Below, piece after piece: positions 28,292 through 39,200 of a DNA stretch of 64,000 nucleotides. Origin of the DNA: Malaya genurostris (lineage: Eukaryota > Arthropoda > Insecta > Diptera > Culicidae); the NCBI RefSeq assembly GCF_030247185.1, contig NC_080572.1, positions 170,940,975 to 171,004,974 of the forward strand. Direction: 5' to 3'. Positions within the stretch are counted from its first letter, which is position 1. Every line of letters starts with the position of its first letter. Under the pieces are notes generated by a model. It did not search any database and was not told where the DNA came from. It saw nothing but the letters and a program-made list of their open reading frames with translations. Position numbers and translations under genes: made by a program.

Positions 28292-28740
28292 ACAACAACA
28301 AACCGTTCCAGCAAATTGAACGAATATTTCGTGCAATATATCGTTCAACAAGCGCTCAAAAACCAACAAAATTGAACGGCCTGCTGAGAGGGTTAATTGA
28401 AAATGTCGATCATTAGAAATTTTGGTTGCCTTGTTCCACATCAATGGCTCGAACAACCCCTTGGGGCTGATCCTTGTATTTTTTTTTTCAAAAATTAACA
28501 GGTTAACGTGGAGAAAATGCTGCAATATACTATAAATTTGGTGTTGGTAATATTAAAAAATTTTAAATGCAAAATTCTGTAATTGTGCTAAGTTGAGAGT
28601 AAGATGAGAATAGATGAATGAAAAAAAAATTTTTTTTTAAAGTAGGACATCGATATCGGTCGGGTGACGGTCAGGATGTAGACCATGTTCGATATACGTT
28701 CTACTGTGTCTGACTGACGTTTTAGAGTGACTAAAACAAG
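28292..28740. other. AT-rich spacer, small hairpin near its end
   Basis: No gene seen. GTTTTAG AGTGA CTAAAAC (about 28719-28737) is a perfect 7-bp hairpin just upstream of the tRNA-shaped sequence. Confidence 0.45.
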
Positions 28741-28741
28741 A

Positions 28742-28812
28742 TTCAGAGTGGCGAATTAGTAGCGCGTATGCACGGAATGCATAAGAACACAGGTTCGACT
28801 CCTGTCTCTGAG
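28742..28812 (+). tRNA. tRNA-shaped sequence, probably a tRNA-derived repeat
   Basis: Seventy-one bases fold as a cloverleaf by eye. Acceptor TTCAGAG pairs with CTCTGAG (one wobble). The D arm has GCG/CGC. The anticodon arm is TATGC-ACGGAAT-GCATA. The variable loop has five bases, and the T arm is ACAGG-TTCGACT-CCTGT. Box B GGTTCGACTCC is a consensus match and box A is weaker. Anticodon position 33 is C rather than the near-invariant T, and the nominal GGA anticodon (Ser) lacks the long variable arm of tRNA-Ser. This makes a decoding tRNA unlikely and a SINE head or decayed tRNA more likely. Confidence 0.45.
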
Positions 28813-28914
28813 CGTATCTTTGTCCAATAAATCATCTTTTCTGTTAGTTTTTCATTCATTTGGCTTCTCTAATATATGTTTCCGCTCAGTTATTGCAAAA
28901 TCAAAACATACTAC

Positions 28915-29575
28915 CAGGCCCGTACCTAGGATTTCGTTTCGGGAGGGGCACAAAGACAAAAAATTAATGTTACTGAAGATTACTTATGTATCTAATTCTC
29001 GGTGTGCCTTTTACGGGTGTTTTTAACAGACACTTTAAACTTTTCCACTGGAACTGTTCTGCCCATACTCGCATATCAGTCCCATAACGATTTTCGCCAA
29101 TTTTGAGTTAGCTTCAGGAATGAAATCTATCGTCAATATACTCTCAGAAATTGCAATAAAAGTTTGGGGTTTGTTCTGTAAAATGGGAAAAAAATATCAA
29201 CTCGTGTATGTCCCATATGCAAAGTACCCACATATCAGTCCCATTCAGTGCAAATTTCAATAATTTCATTTGTTACAATATTGGAATAGCAAAGATGTAT
29301 TACCGATATTTCATTTAATAATACCATGATTTAGCATTAGGTAGCACAATAAATCAAAAAATTCGGAAACAAAATTTTGATCGTCTTTTCCTCGACATGC
29401 CGATTTTCCATATGGGACTGTTATGCAAGTATTGTGTTACATTCCTTTACGTTTACTACCTTTTTATTTCTGTAACACATTTCTGAGATCTTCTAAATAA
29501 TTATATATCTGTTTTTGATTTCGGGAGGGGCCAGGGCCCCTCGAGGCCCCCCTTCCCCCTCAGGGTACGTGACTG
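28915..29575. mobile_element. Non-autonomous hAT-like element
   Basis: Termini are CAGGCCCGTACC and, inverted, CAGTCACGTACC. The 8-bp flanks CATACTAC (28907-28914) and CATACTGC (29576-29583) differ at one base. The 661-bp interior is AT-rich, with TTTCGGGAGGGGC near both ends. An 8-bp target duplication with CA-starting ends suggests hAT. There is no transposase. Confidence 0.65.
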
Positions 29576-29583
29576 CATACTGC

Positions 29584-30015
29584 TATTCTCGAAAGTTCAG
29601 GATCATTATCAGGTTAAGTAAATAAAATTGCAAACGTGAGAAAACAGAACATGTATTCTAACCAAAAAGATTAAAAGTGTAGAAAACATGGGAATGGACA
29701 TGAAATTGTATATAAATACTAGCTGACCCGACGAACTTCGTCTCACCCGATTTTTTTTTGAATTTATGTTTTTGGACAGTAGAATTGTCAAACGTCTTAT
29801 GGTCGTCAAATGGTGAGATAACTAAGTCCTCACAAGTTCCTATATCATGCCTCTCCGAGCGTCTTTCATGACATTTGGTCAATAGAACGGCGTCGACTGG
29901 GTGCTATCACCTTCTGCGTTAGTAGCAAAATGAGAGGGTGCGAAATGGATTGTAGTTTGAAGCCCATCCTAAAGTGCTATATCATAGTATATTGCAACAT
30001 GTTGTTTGTTATATA
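29584..30015. other. Mixed dispersed-repeat text, no gene
   Basis: It contains CTAGCTGACCCGACGAACTT near 29720, a phrase widespread in insect repeats, and ACAGTAGAATTGTCAAACGT near 29775 which recurs near 31948. No coding feature is supported. Confidence 0.45.
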
Positions 30016-30593
30016 TTTAATTGAATTATATTACATTATATTATATATTGTTGTTGTTATTATTATTATTGTTAAAAAAGAAATATTATATTTCCTGCTG
30101 AACTGCGACGAAAGAAGAGCATTAACTTACACTGCGAAAGCAACTGTTATAGATTGTATCATAGCATAATATTTCATATATTATCTTATTATATTATATT
30201 TTGTTATGTTGTATGGTATTATACTGCATTGCATTATGTCATATTATATTGTATTATATTATATTATATTATAAGTATAAGTATTGTGTTATATTGTATT
30301 ATGTTATGTTATATTGTGCTAAATTATATTATATTATGCTGTGTTATATCATATTATATTATATTATATTATTTTGTATTATGTTATATCACAGAGAACA
30401 GATATCCAACAGACACTCATACGTGCAATGTCGTGTGCAACGGTGATTTTTAATGGATTTTCACTTGTATGCTTTACACAGCTTTTTAAAAAAGTTTGTA
30501 CTAGCTTGGATAAGATATATTATATTGTATTTTATTATATTATATTTTTTATATTATTTTATATTATATTATAATATATTATATTATGTTATA
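30016..30593. repeat. (TATTA)n-type low-complexity sequence
   Basis: Long stretches built from ATATT/TATTATAT words occur at 30016-30075, 30165-30392 and 30510-30593. They are separated by short unique text that includes ACACTCATACGTGCAATGTC. Apparent tyrosine/isoleucine-rich frames are artefacts of the simple sequence. More of the same lies at 31519-31565 beyond the mariner. Confidence 0.9.
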
Positions 30594-31518
30594 AAGGGTG
30601 ATTTTTTAAGAGCTTGAGAACTTTTTTAAACAATAAAACGCATAAAATTTGCAAAATCTCATCGGTTCTTTATTTTAAACGTTAGATTGGTACATGACAT
30701 TCACTTTTTGAAGATAATTTCATTTAAATGTTGACCGCGGCTGCGTCTTAGGTGGTCCATTCGGAAAATCCGCTTTTTTATCGACAAATTTTGTTCAGCG
30801 ATGAGGCTCATTTCTGGTTGGATGGCTACGTAAATAAGCAAAATTGCCGCATTTGGAGTGAAGAGCAACCAGAAGCCGTTTAAGAACTGCCCATGCATCC
30901 CGAAAAATGCACTGTTTGGTGTGGTTTGTACGCTGGTGGAATCATTGGACCGTATTTTTTCAAAGATGCTGTTGGACGCAACGTTACAGTGAATGGCGAT
31001 CGCTATCGTTCGATGCTAACAAACTTTTTGTTGCCAAAAATGGAAGAACTGAACTTGGTTGACATGTGGTTTCAACAAGATGGCGCTACATGCCACACAG
31101 CTCGCGATTCTATGGCCATTTTGAGGGAAAACTTCGGAGAACAATTCATCTCAAGAAATGGACCGGTAAGTTGGCCACCAAGATCATGCGATTTGACGCC
31201 TTTAGACTATTTTTTGTGGGGCTACGTCAAGTCTAAAGTCTACAGAAATAAGCCAGTAACTATTCCAGCTTTGGAAGACAACATTTCCGAAGAAATTCGG
31301 GCTATTCCGGCCGAAATGCTCGAAAAAGTTGCCCAAAATTGGACTTTCCGAATGGACCACCTAAGACGCAGCCGCGGTCAACATTTAAATGAAATTATCT
31401 TCAAAAAGTAAATGTCATGTACCAATCTAACGTTTAAAATAAAGAACCGATGAGATTTTGCAAATTTTATGCGTTTTATTGTTTAAAAAAGTTCTCAAGC
31501 TCTTAAAAAATCACCCTT
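30594..31518 (+). mobile_element. Rearranged mariner-type element with 174-bp inverted ends
   Basis: It is flanked by TA (30592-30593 and 31519-31520), with termini AAGGGTGATTTTTTAAGAGC. The inverted repeat runs 30594-30767 against 31345-31518 with one mismatch seen. Because the right arm covers the transposase C-terminus, the left arm is a reversed copy of coding sequence. The element's natural 5' end and transposase N-terminus are gone. Confidence 0.9.
30770..31411 (+). pseudogene. Mariner transposase, C-terminal part
   Basis: Catalytic-core residues are visible: first aspartate in FSDEAHFWLDG, second in WFQQDGATCHTARDS, third in PPRSCDLTPLDYFLWG, with 36 residues between the second and third by my count. 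A TAA interrupts the frame at about 30882 (PEAV stop ELPMHPEKC). The downstream part is open to 31411 and ends HLNEIIFKK. The N-terminal DNA-binding region is missing, so it cannot be active. It belongs to the Tc1/mariner superfamily; the spacing class is uncertain. Confidence 0.88.
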
Positions 31519-31565
31519 TATTATATTATATTATATTCTATTATATTATATTATATTGTATTATG

Positions 31566-32928
31566 CTCAAGTATATCGACAACGGGGAGGGGCAGGGAGT
31601 GCATCAGGGTATCTTACAAGTGAATGACTGGATGATGGAGTGGATTGCCAACCTGAGTCACGCGGGGGAAGCTTTGTGTATCTCCCTGAAGGTCTGAAAT
31701 GAGTAAGACGCACCCTTCTAACAAACAAACCATCAGGCGGGTTTAAGCTGGTACAGGTGGTTCTTTATTATATGGCCGGATGTTCTTGCTGGAAGGCGCC
31801 GGGTCCTCAAAACCTATTTTGGCCTTCTTAACAGCAATTATATGAAAGCTATCTGATAATCAAATTCGGATCTTTTGTAAGTCTACCCACATACATTGGT
31901 AATGCCTTGAACTGATGGTGGCTTCACAAATACATACATACATACATACAGTAGAATTGTCAAACGTCTTATGCCGTTAATGTATCCTTCCATTATTTTA
32001 CTGATTACTTGGCTGCGATGAATTCATAAACAAAAAATTTTGAATATGTTAAAAGCTTTTTTAGGCAAATATTGAGCGAATGCACCGATCGCCATATCAT
32101 CTTTCGAGTCAGTGCATCGAATGGCGATTGTTGACCTCTCAAACTATGGTTTCGACATATGGAATAAAGGGTGAAGCAAAAATAACTAAAATGACTACTT
32201 TAAATTGATTCCACAAATTTACAAAAGCTGCCCTCACGACTTGTAGTTCATCACTTCCCGGTAGTCGAGTGATATTATTTAATCGTGTTTGATGAATGTT
32301 CGTAGCGTGACAATTACAGGAAAAAATTTCGATTAACAATTTAGCGATAAAACTTTATTTTTACTTTTAATTTATGACTTCTAGTCAGTAAGTAATTATT
32401 TAGTAAATTTTTGACATATCAGAGACTCGGATGTTTGGCATCGCTAGGTTCGACTCCTTTGGTAGAAGGTAAAAGTTTAGATGCGAGAAACCTTCTTCTT
32501 ACTTAAATGAACCTTGTTATGTCGAAGTTTTCCGCACTTTATCTACAAATCCTTACTCTTCCTTGAGTACTATGGTTTCACATTTTTCATATTCTTTCTT
32601 CTCTCACAATCTCTAGTTAGTTTAATATTGTTAAAAAAACGAAAGATAAAATGAGTAATTCTTGGGCATTCGAAAACTGAAGTTACCATTCTTTTAAATA
32701 TTGTGTCCATTAACTTTTACATGGATACTGCATTCGTTTAATAGTTTTATCAATAGTCGTCTTATTAGTCAACACCACATTATTTTGTTTAGTACCCCAC
32801 TTACAATTAACGAATGGTGGAGTTCGGTACTGAGAATCTATATCAGAAAGTTTTATATGAAAATAATGTGCAATTCTTCTGTTATAGAGGAGTGAAGATG
32901 AGGAGTGATTGTACCAGTATTCAGCTTA
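31566..32928. other. No gene; short microsatellite
   Basis: About 1.4 kb of unclassified sequence. (ACAT)n of about six units sits at about 31927-31949. CAGTAGAATTGTCAAACGTC follows and repeats the text near 29775. A lone B-box-like GGTTCGACTCC occurs at 32448 without a foldable tRNA. No coding feature. Confidence 0.45.
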
Positions 32929-34111
32929 CACGGGAAAAAATCCGTTACTGCTGTCATGATTAGAAAATCATGAAACCAATCATTTCAACTTCTCATGAAA
33001 CCATGAGCAATAAGTCTTCTCCCATGAAAATTAATCATGATCCGGAAATGCGTTACTTGAAGAATGTATTTCTTTCAAAACTCGTAACTTCTACCCGTAT
33101 ATTACTTTGAACCCTCTGTCTCAAGTGATGTGATGGATTGCTCACGGAAAGACCGATATCAGCATTTTGGCGAAAAAATTAGTTGATTTTCTTATTTTAG
33201 TTAGTTATTTTTTGAGACAACTAAAAAAATCTTACTTTTGCTAATTTAGATTTTTTAATTCTAATTTCCTTGATAATAATAAAATATTTATTGAAATGGC
33301 TATTTTTTTAGTTGAATTCACCAATTGTCATTTCTTAGCTAAGGCACACTTCATATCCATTCAACTAATTTTTTAGTTGAATTAGAGAAATAAAACGTTG
33401 TTTTCAACCAACATAAATGGTTGAATTGGTTTCTGCAATTTGCAGCTATATGGCGCTCTGTCGCCGAAATAACGCACCGTAATGACTACTAGCCATTAGA
33501 TGGCACACTACTACCGAAAAAAATTTCAGTCGCGGTTGTCTTTTCTATATTGGCAGCTATAAATACGATGTTGTATTGGAGAAAAAGACATAAGCGAAAC
33601 ATAAACTTCTTTTTGAACATTTTTCTTCTAAATCGCTGTTTTCTTCATTCGACTACGCGAAATCGACTCTCTCACTGAAAACTTTGAGCACTCGGAAAAT
33701 AAAAACCGAATTCAAGTAGTACATCTAACGGCGTGACCCGGAAGGTTGGAAGATACAAAAAAAACATCATTTGATATGTAAAATAAGAGTGCAACATTCG
33801 AAACTCAATTCACTGTTCCGCGTAAAAACATTATTACGCACAATCGCTTCAAATGCGCACAAATTCTGAATAAATACACTGATCTAATTTCGGTCGTTCC
33901 GTGCTCAATACACACTTAAAATTTTTTACATCTTATTAGATGCACATAAATGGAGCGTCGCAGTTCACGCAAATTTACGTGGAAGAACATTTAATATTGT
34001 GTCTAAAACTCCATGACATGAAATTCATTGAAATAAAAAAAAAAGAATTCCCACCGCGACTTGAACCCAGGCCTTATGCACGCGCGCTCTTTATTTTGCG
34101 CTGAGACAAAT

Positions 34112-34143
<32 letters not shown>

Positions 34144-34222
34144 ATTTATTGGAATATGAGTTAAAATTAAATTATTAAGATTTAAATTGGGTGTTCAGCC
34201 ACAAGTGGTGACTTTTCAGCCC

Positions 34223-34273
<51 letters not shown>

Positions 34274-34275
<2 letters not shown>

Positions 34276-34580
34276 TTAACAGCCAGCGTTTCCCAAGAAC
34301 GTCACCAATAGCAGACGATCGAGATTCCCACAGAATGAAGACCGCAGCATCAACAACAATCGTCGCCCCAGCATCAGTCACGTACACGGTAAACAAATCT
34401 TGTATCGCGTTACCGGCGCTAGGAAATAGTAAATCGACAGGGTTCTCACGATCGGCAGCTAGCTAGGTTAGGCTTAGAGTAAAGTTAGAACAAAAATAAA
34501 GTTTAGTTTCAGTTTAACCTTAGAAGTGAAAAGTGTTCTCTCTTTTTAAAAACCCCTTTGCGAGGGTAGATATTTTAAAT
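34274..34580 (+). repeat. Element B 5' LTR
   Basis: 307 bp, partner of 41177-41483. It contains GCTAGGTTAGGCTTAGAG and AACAAAAATAAAG. The LTR end T is shared with the primer site. Confidence 0.95.
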
Positions 34581-34597
34581 GGCGCAGTCGTTCGGAT
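34580..34597 (+). promoter_or_regulatory. Element B primer binding site, tRNA-Ser-like
   Basis: TGGCGCAGTCGTTCGGAT abuts the LTR. It closely resembles the tRNA-Ser site known for Drosophila 17.6 and 297, with a short mismatch in the middle. Confidence 0.8.
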
Positions 34598-34874
34598 TGT
34601 AGTGCGGTTTTTTTAAGTGATTTCTTTCGGCACGAAGAGCCATCCCCGAGTGTACATCGGTGATTAGTGAAGAGATCCAGAAGAAGCTGCACCGGACCCA
34701 TCATCTAGTTAACAGCGAGAGAATATCGCAACCTAACCGTAAGTAATTTTAATCTTTTAATTAACTATTATCACATAAGTTTAACGCATTTAACATTTCT
34801 TAGCTATTGCCTAAAAGTGAGCTATTGACATTGTAGTGAAGTGAAATTAATTTTAGTTAAACAAATCAGTGAAA

Positions 34875-36212
34875 ATGGAACAGCACATCGCTGCTCTCAA
34901 TCAACAGATCGCCTCACAGGAGGACGAAATTCAACAATTAAGAATGGAGCTTCTAGGTGCGTCAGAAGCTGCCCAAGCGGCTCAAGTAGCAGCTGCCGAG
35001 GCTAGAACAAATATGCTACCTCGAGCTGCAGGGGATCCTGAGAGTATTTTAAAATCTCTCCAGACTCCCCAGATCATTCGAGACCTTCCCAGTTTCGATG
35101 GAAACCCAATAAAATTGCATTCTTTTATTAGAGCCATTGATAGTTTAATGCCAACTATCAATAGAGCTGTTGGAACAGATTGCCACCAAGTTTGGATTCA
35201 AGCAATTCGAACCAAAATAGTGGGAGAAGCAGACAATATTCTAGAATTGTACGGTACAAATTTGAATTGGACCGACATAAAGCAAAATTTAATCACACAT
35301 TATAGCGACCGACGGGATGAGGTGTCTTTGACACGCGACCTCTTCGCTATTCACCAAGTGAACACTGTAGAAGAATTCTACAGCAAAATCTCGCATGTGG
35401 TGTCTCTGTTAGTGAATTTGCTAAACATCAGTGAAGAGCACACAGCTGTGAAAGCAGCGAAGAACAATTTTTATCAGCAGCTAGGACTAAAAGTATTTTT
35501 GGGAGGATTAAAGGACCCGTTAGGACCAATAATCCGGGCTCAGGCCCCAACAAATTTAAAGGATGCTCTTCGATTATGCATCGAAGAAGGCAATTACTCT
35601 CACACACGAAATAAACCATTTGGCACACCTCCACCAATTCCACAAAAGCCAAATTCATCTCCACAATGGCCCATTAAACCGTTTAACAATAGATTACAAT
35701 TTCCACCATTTTCACAAAAACCCATTCAATTTCCACCACAACGACCAATTCAATTCACACAACAAAGACCTTTTCCCTTCCAACAACCACGATTCCAATT
35801 CCCGCAACAACGACCATTTTCCTTCTCACCGCAAGGACAATTTCAAAATCCCCAACAACGACCATTTCCGTTTCCTCAAAGAGTGACTCAAAACCCACAA
35901 CCAAAGCCAACTCCAATGGAAGTGGATAGCTCCATTAGAAGTAGGCAGATAAATTATATGAACCGTCCACATTTTCAAATAGAGGAATTTCCAACAAATT
36001 GTGATGATTCCTATTTCTATGATCCCAATGAATATTATTATTACGATAATTATAACCAACAATATCAAACTGCGTATGAAAACACTAACGAACCTCCACC
36101 AGTCGAAACAAACCCCCAACATTTAGAATCCAATCAAGAAACCGATAGCAAGGAAGCCGAAATTGATGATCTAAATTTTCATCAAGTGGCGGCAGACTTT
36201 CATCCGACGTAA
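34875..36212 (+). CDS. gag: Element B Gag
   Basis: 445 residues from ATG 34875 (MEQHIAALNQQIA); a GTG six bases earlier is ignored. An N-terminal coiled-coil-like segment is rich in Gln/Glu/Ala (residues 1-45). The capsid-like core has DLPSFDGNPIKLHSFIRA near residue 75 and VFLGGLKDPLGPIIRA near 210. A long Pro/Gln/Phe repeat tract (PQQRPFPF-type units) follows at about 265-345, then an acidic tail. There is no zinc knuckle, as in element A. The Pro/Gln/Phe tract is not seen in element A Gag and may provide RNA binding or self-association. Confidence 0.9.
   Translation: MEQHIAALNQQIASQEDEIQQLRMELLGASEAAQAAQVAAAEARTNMLPRAAGDPESILKSLQTPQIIRDLPSFDGNPIKLHSFIRAIDSLMPTINRAVGTDCHQVWIQAIRTKIVGEADNILELYGTNLNWTDIKQNLITHYSDRRDEVSLTRDLFAIHQVNTVEEFYSKISHVVSLLVNLLNISEEHTAVKAAKNNFYQQLGLKVFLGGLKDPLGPIIRAQAPTNLKDALRLCIEEGNYSHTRNKPFGTPPPIPQKPNSSPQWPIKPFNNRLQFPPFSQKPIQFPPQRPIQFTQQRPFPFQQPRFQFPQQRPFSFSPQGQFQNPQQRPFPFPQRVTQNPQPKPTPMEVDSSIRSRQINYMNRPHFQIEEFPTNCDDSYFYDPNEYYYYDNYNQQYQTAYENTNEPPPVETNPQHLESNQETDSKEAEIDDLNFHQVAADFHPT
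36173..36179 (+). promoter_or_regulatory. Element B gag-pol -1 slippery heptamer
   Basis: Gag codons CTA AAT TTT contain A AAT TTT. A -1 slip gives an uninterrupted frame into the protease. The same heptamer is present in element A at the same junction. Confidence 0.82.
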
Positions 36213-39200
36213 ATAATTTCATCCCTTACATCGAAATAAACACTTCCAAAGGCTTACTAAAATTTCTCATAGACACAGGTGCAAACAAGAATTACATTAG
36301 TACCAAGCACGTAAACCTTCAAAAATGCAGATTTACCGAGCCAACCTCTGTTCAAAATATCAATGGTTGTCATAAAATAAATCAATTTGTTGAATTTAAC
36401 CCCTTTATTCAGATTCCTGGCACACAAAAATTGAAATTTTATATCTTTGATTTTCATCCTTATTTCGATGGATTAATTGGATACGAGGCGTTACAATTGC
36501 TGAAAGCCAATATTCTTACTGCTAGTAACGAACTTCAATTTGCTTCTGGAAAAATTCAAATGCAACGAAAATATCCTCATTCTCAACGAATACAATTAAA
36601 CTCTAACGAGACGAAATTCGTAAGCTTTCCTGTTAATATCAATAACGGCGATTTCCTAGTATCAGAAGATACTTTTATTTGCAACAATATACTCCTGCAC
36701 TCAGGCTTGTATAGCGCAGTGAATAGTCGAGCTTGTTTAGCCATAACTAATAGTTCGAACGAGTTATCGCGAATCGATATTAGTCAACCCATGGAATTTG
36801 AATTAAATAATTTTGAAACCCAACCTTCACCAAAATTTGCCAAGCCGATAAACCAGCGTTTATTCGATCAATTGCGATTGAATCACCTTAACTCGGACGA
36901 AAAATCGAAATTGTTGAACGTCATCAGTAGAAATCAGGGTGTATTTTTGTTAGAAGGAGAACACCTTACCTTTACTAACGCAATAAAACATAGCATCAAA
37001 ACAAAAGATGATTTGCCTATTTACTCCAAATCGTATCGGTACCCCTTTTGTCATAAGGAGGAAGTACAAAAACAAATTCTCAAAATGCTTGAACAGGGTA
37101 TTATAAGACACTCTGTCAGCCCTTGGACTTCTCCGGTTTGGATCGTCCCGAAAAAGATGGACGCTTCCGGTCAAAAGAAATGGCGATTGGTAATCGACTA
37201 TCGGAAGTTAAATGAAAAGACTATCGATGATCGATACCCAATCCCGAACATAACCGACATCCTCGATAAACTCGGGAGATGCAATTATTTTTCTACGCTA
37301 GACTTAGCATCCGGTTTCCACCAGATCGAAGTTGAAGCATCAGACATTCCCAAAACGGCTTTTAATGTCGAGAATGGACACTATGAGTTTTTGAGAATGC
37401 CCTTTGGACTAAAGAACGCCCCCTCTACGTTTCAGAGAGTAATGGACAACGTTCTAAGAGAACACATTGGCCTAAGATGTTTCATCTATATGGATGATAT
37501 CATCGTTTTTTCAAGTAGTCTTCAAGAACATCTGGATAATTTGGGAAAAATTTTCGATACACTATCTAGATGCAATATGAAAGTACAATTAGATAAGTGC
37601 GAGTTTCTATGTAAAGAAGTTGCATTTTTAGGACACATCGTTACTACTGAAGGAGTTAAGCCAAACCCAGACAAAATTAATATTATTAAAAATTGGCCAT
37701 TGCCAAAGAGCGAAAAAGAACTTAGAAGCTTTCTTGGAATTTTGGGTTACTATCGAAAATTTATAAAAGATTTTGCGAAAATAGCGAAACCTTTAACAAA
37801 TTCACTTAGGAAAGGCGAAACCATCATTCATTCTGAAGAGTTCATTAAATCATTTCAAAAATGTAAAGCAATCCTCACTAGTAATGACATACTCCAATAC
37901 CCAGATTTTGATAAACCCTTCATTTTAACTACAGACGCCTCTAATCATGCAATTGGCGCTGTTCTTTCACAAGGACCTTTGGGTAAAGACAAACCCATCG
38001 CGTTTGCTTCACGCACATTGAATAAATCTGAAGAGAATTATTCAACGATCGAAAAAGAACTCTTGGCGATCGTTTGGAGTTGTAAACATTTTCGACCGTA
38101 CCTCTATGGAAGAAAATTTACGCTCTACACCGATCATAAACCGTTAACTTACAGTTTGAATTTAAAAGAACCGAATCAAAGATTGATCCACTGGCGTTTA
38201 AGCTTAGCAGAATTCGATTACGATGTTCAATACAAACCTGGAAAACAAAACGTCGTAGCAGACGGATTGTCTAGAGTTGTTCAAGAAATTAACGTTAACG
38301 AAAATGAACTATCATCAGATAACGCAACAGTACATTCCGCAGACACGGATGATTCCGAATACATTCCGTGTACAGAAAAACCTTTAAATTATTTCAGTAA
38401 TCAAATAATCCTTCAAGTTGGCCCCGAAGAAGATAATATTCACGAAGAGGTTTTTCCGAGAGTTCATAGAAGAACCATTACAAAATTAATATTTGGTATC
38501 CCCCAATTGATAACAATATTTAAAGATTTTATGGACTTGAAACGCAATAATTGCATATTGTGTCCCGAAAGTTTGATAAATACGATTCAAATAGTATACA
38601 AAAATTACTTTAGTCGATGTAAGACTTTCAAAATTTTCATCACGCAGAAACTTTTGGTTGACTTAAAAACCCTCGAGGAACAAAGTGCCACCATTGAACA
38701 AACTCATGAATCAGCCCACCGAGGAGTTTGGGAAAACGAAAAACAAATATCCAATCGGTTCTACTTTCCAAAAATGAAGCATAAAATTCAACAGTTCATC
38801 AAAATTTGCGAAATATGTAATCGAAACAAATATGACCGACACCCATACAAAATTAAACTTGGCTCAACACCGAACACGAAAAAACCATTAGAAATAATTC
38901 ATATTGACATATTTTTAACTCAACCGTACATCTTTTTATCTGCAGTAGATAAGTTCTCTAGATTCGGAGTATTGATCCCAATAAAATCCAGGAATATAGT
39001 CGATGTTAGAAGAGGCCTGCTGAAACTTTTCTCAACCTATGGTACACCGGAGCTTATCGTAAGTGATAACGAACCTGCATTTCGATCAGCCGACATAAGA
39101 GGTATGGTAAATAATTTGAATGTACAGATGCATTTCGTGCCTGCTAATCACAGTGAAAGTAATGGTTTGGTCGAAAGATTTCATTCAACAGTTGCAGAAA

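Noticed and set aside
30154..30574. Tyrosine/isoleucine-rich small proteins
   Set aside because: Translations of TATTA simple sequence.
32440..32470. Second tRNA gene at GGTTCGACTCC
   Set aside because: Only a B-box-like word; no paired acceptor, anticodon or T stems could be found.
36431..36433. Pol start of element B at 36431
   Set aside because: The codon is TTG and the protease lies upstream of it; the frame is entered by -1 slippage near 36179.
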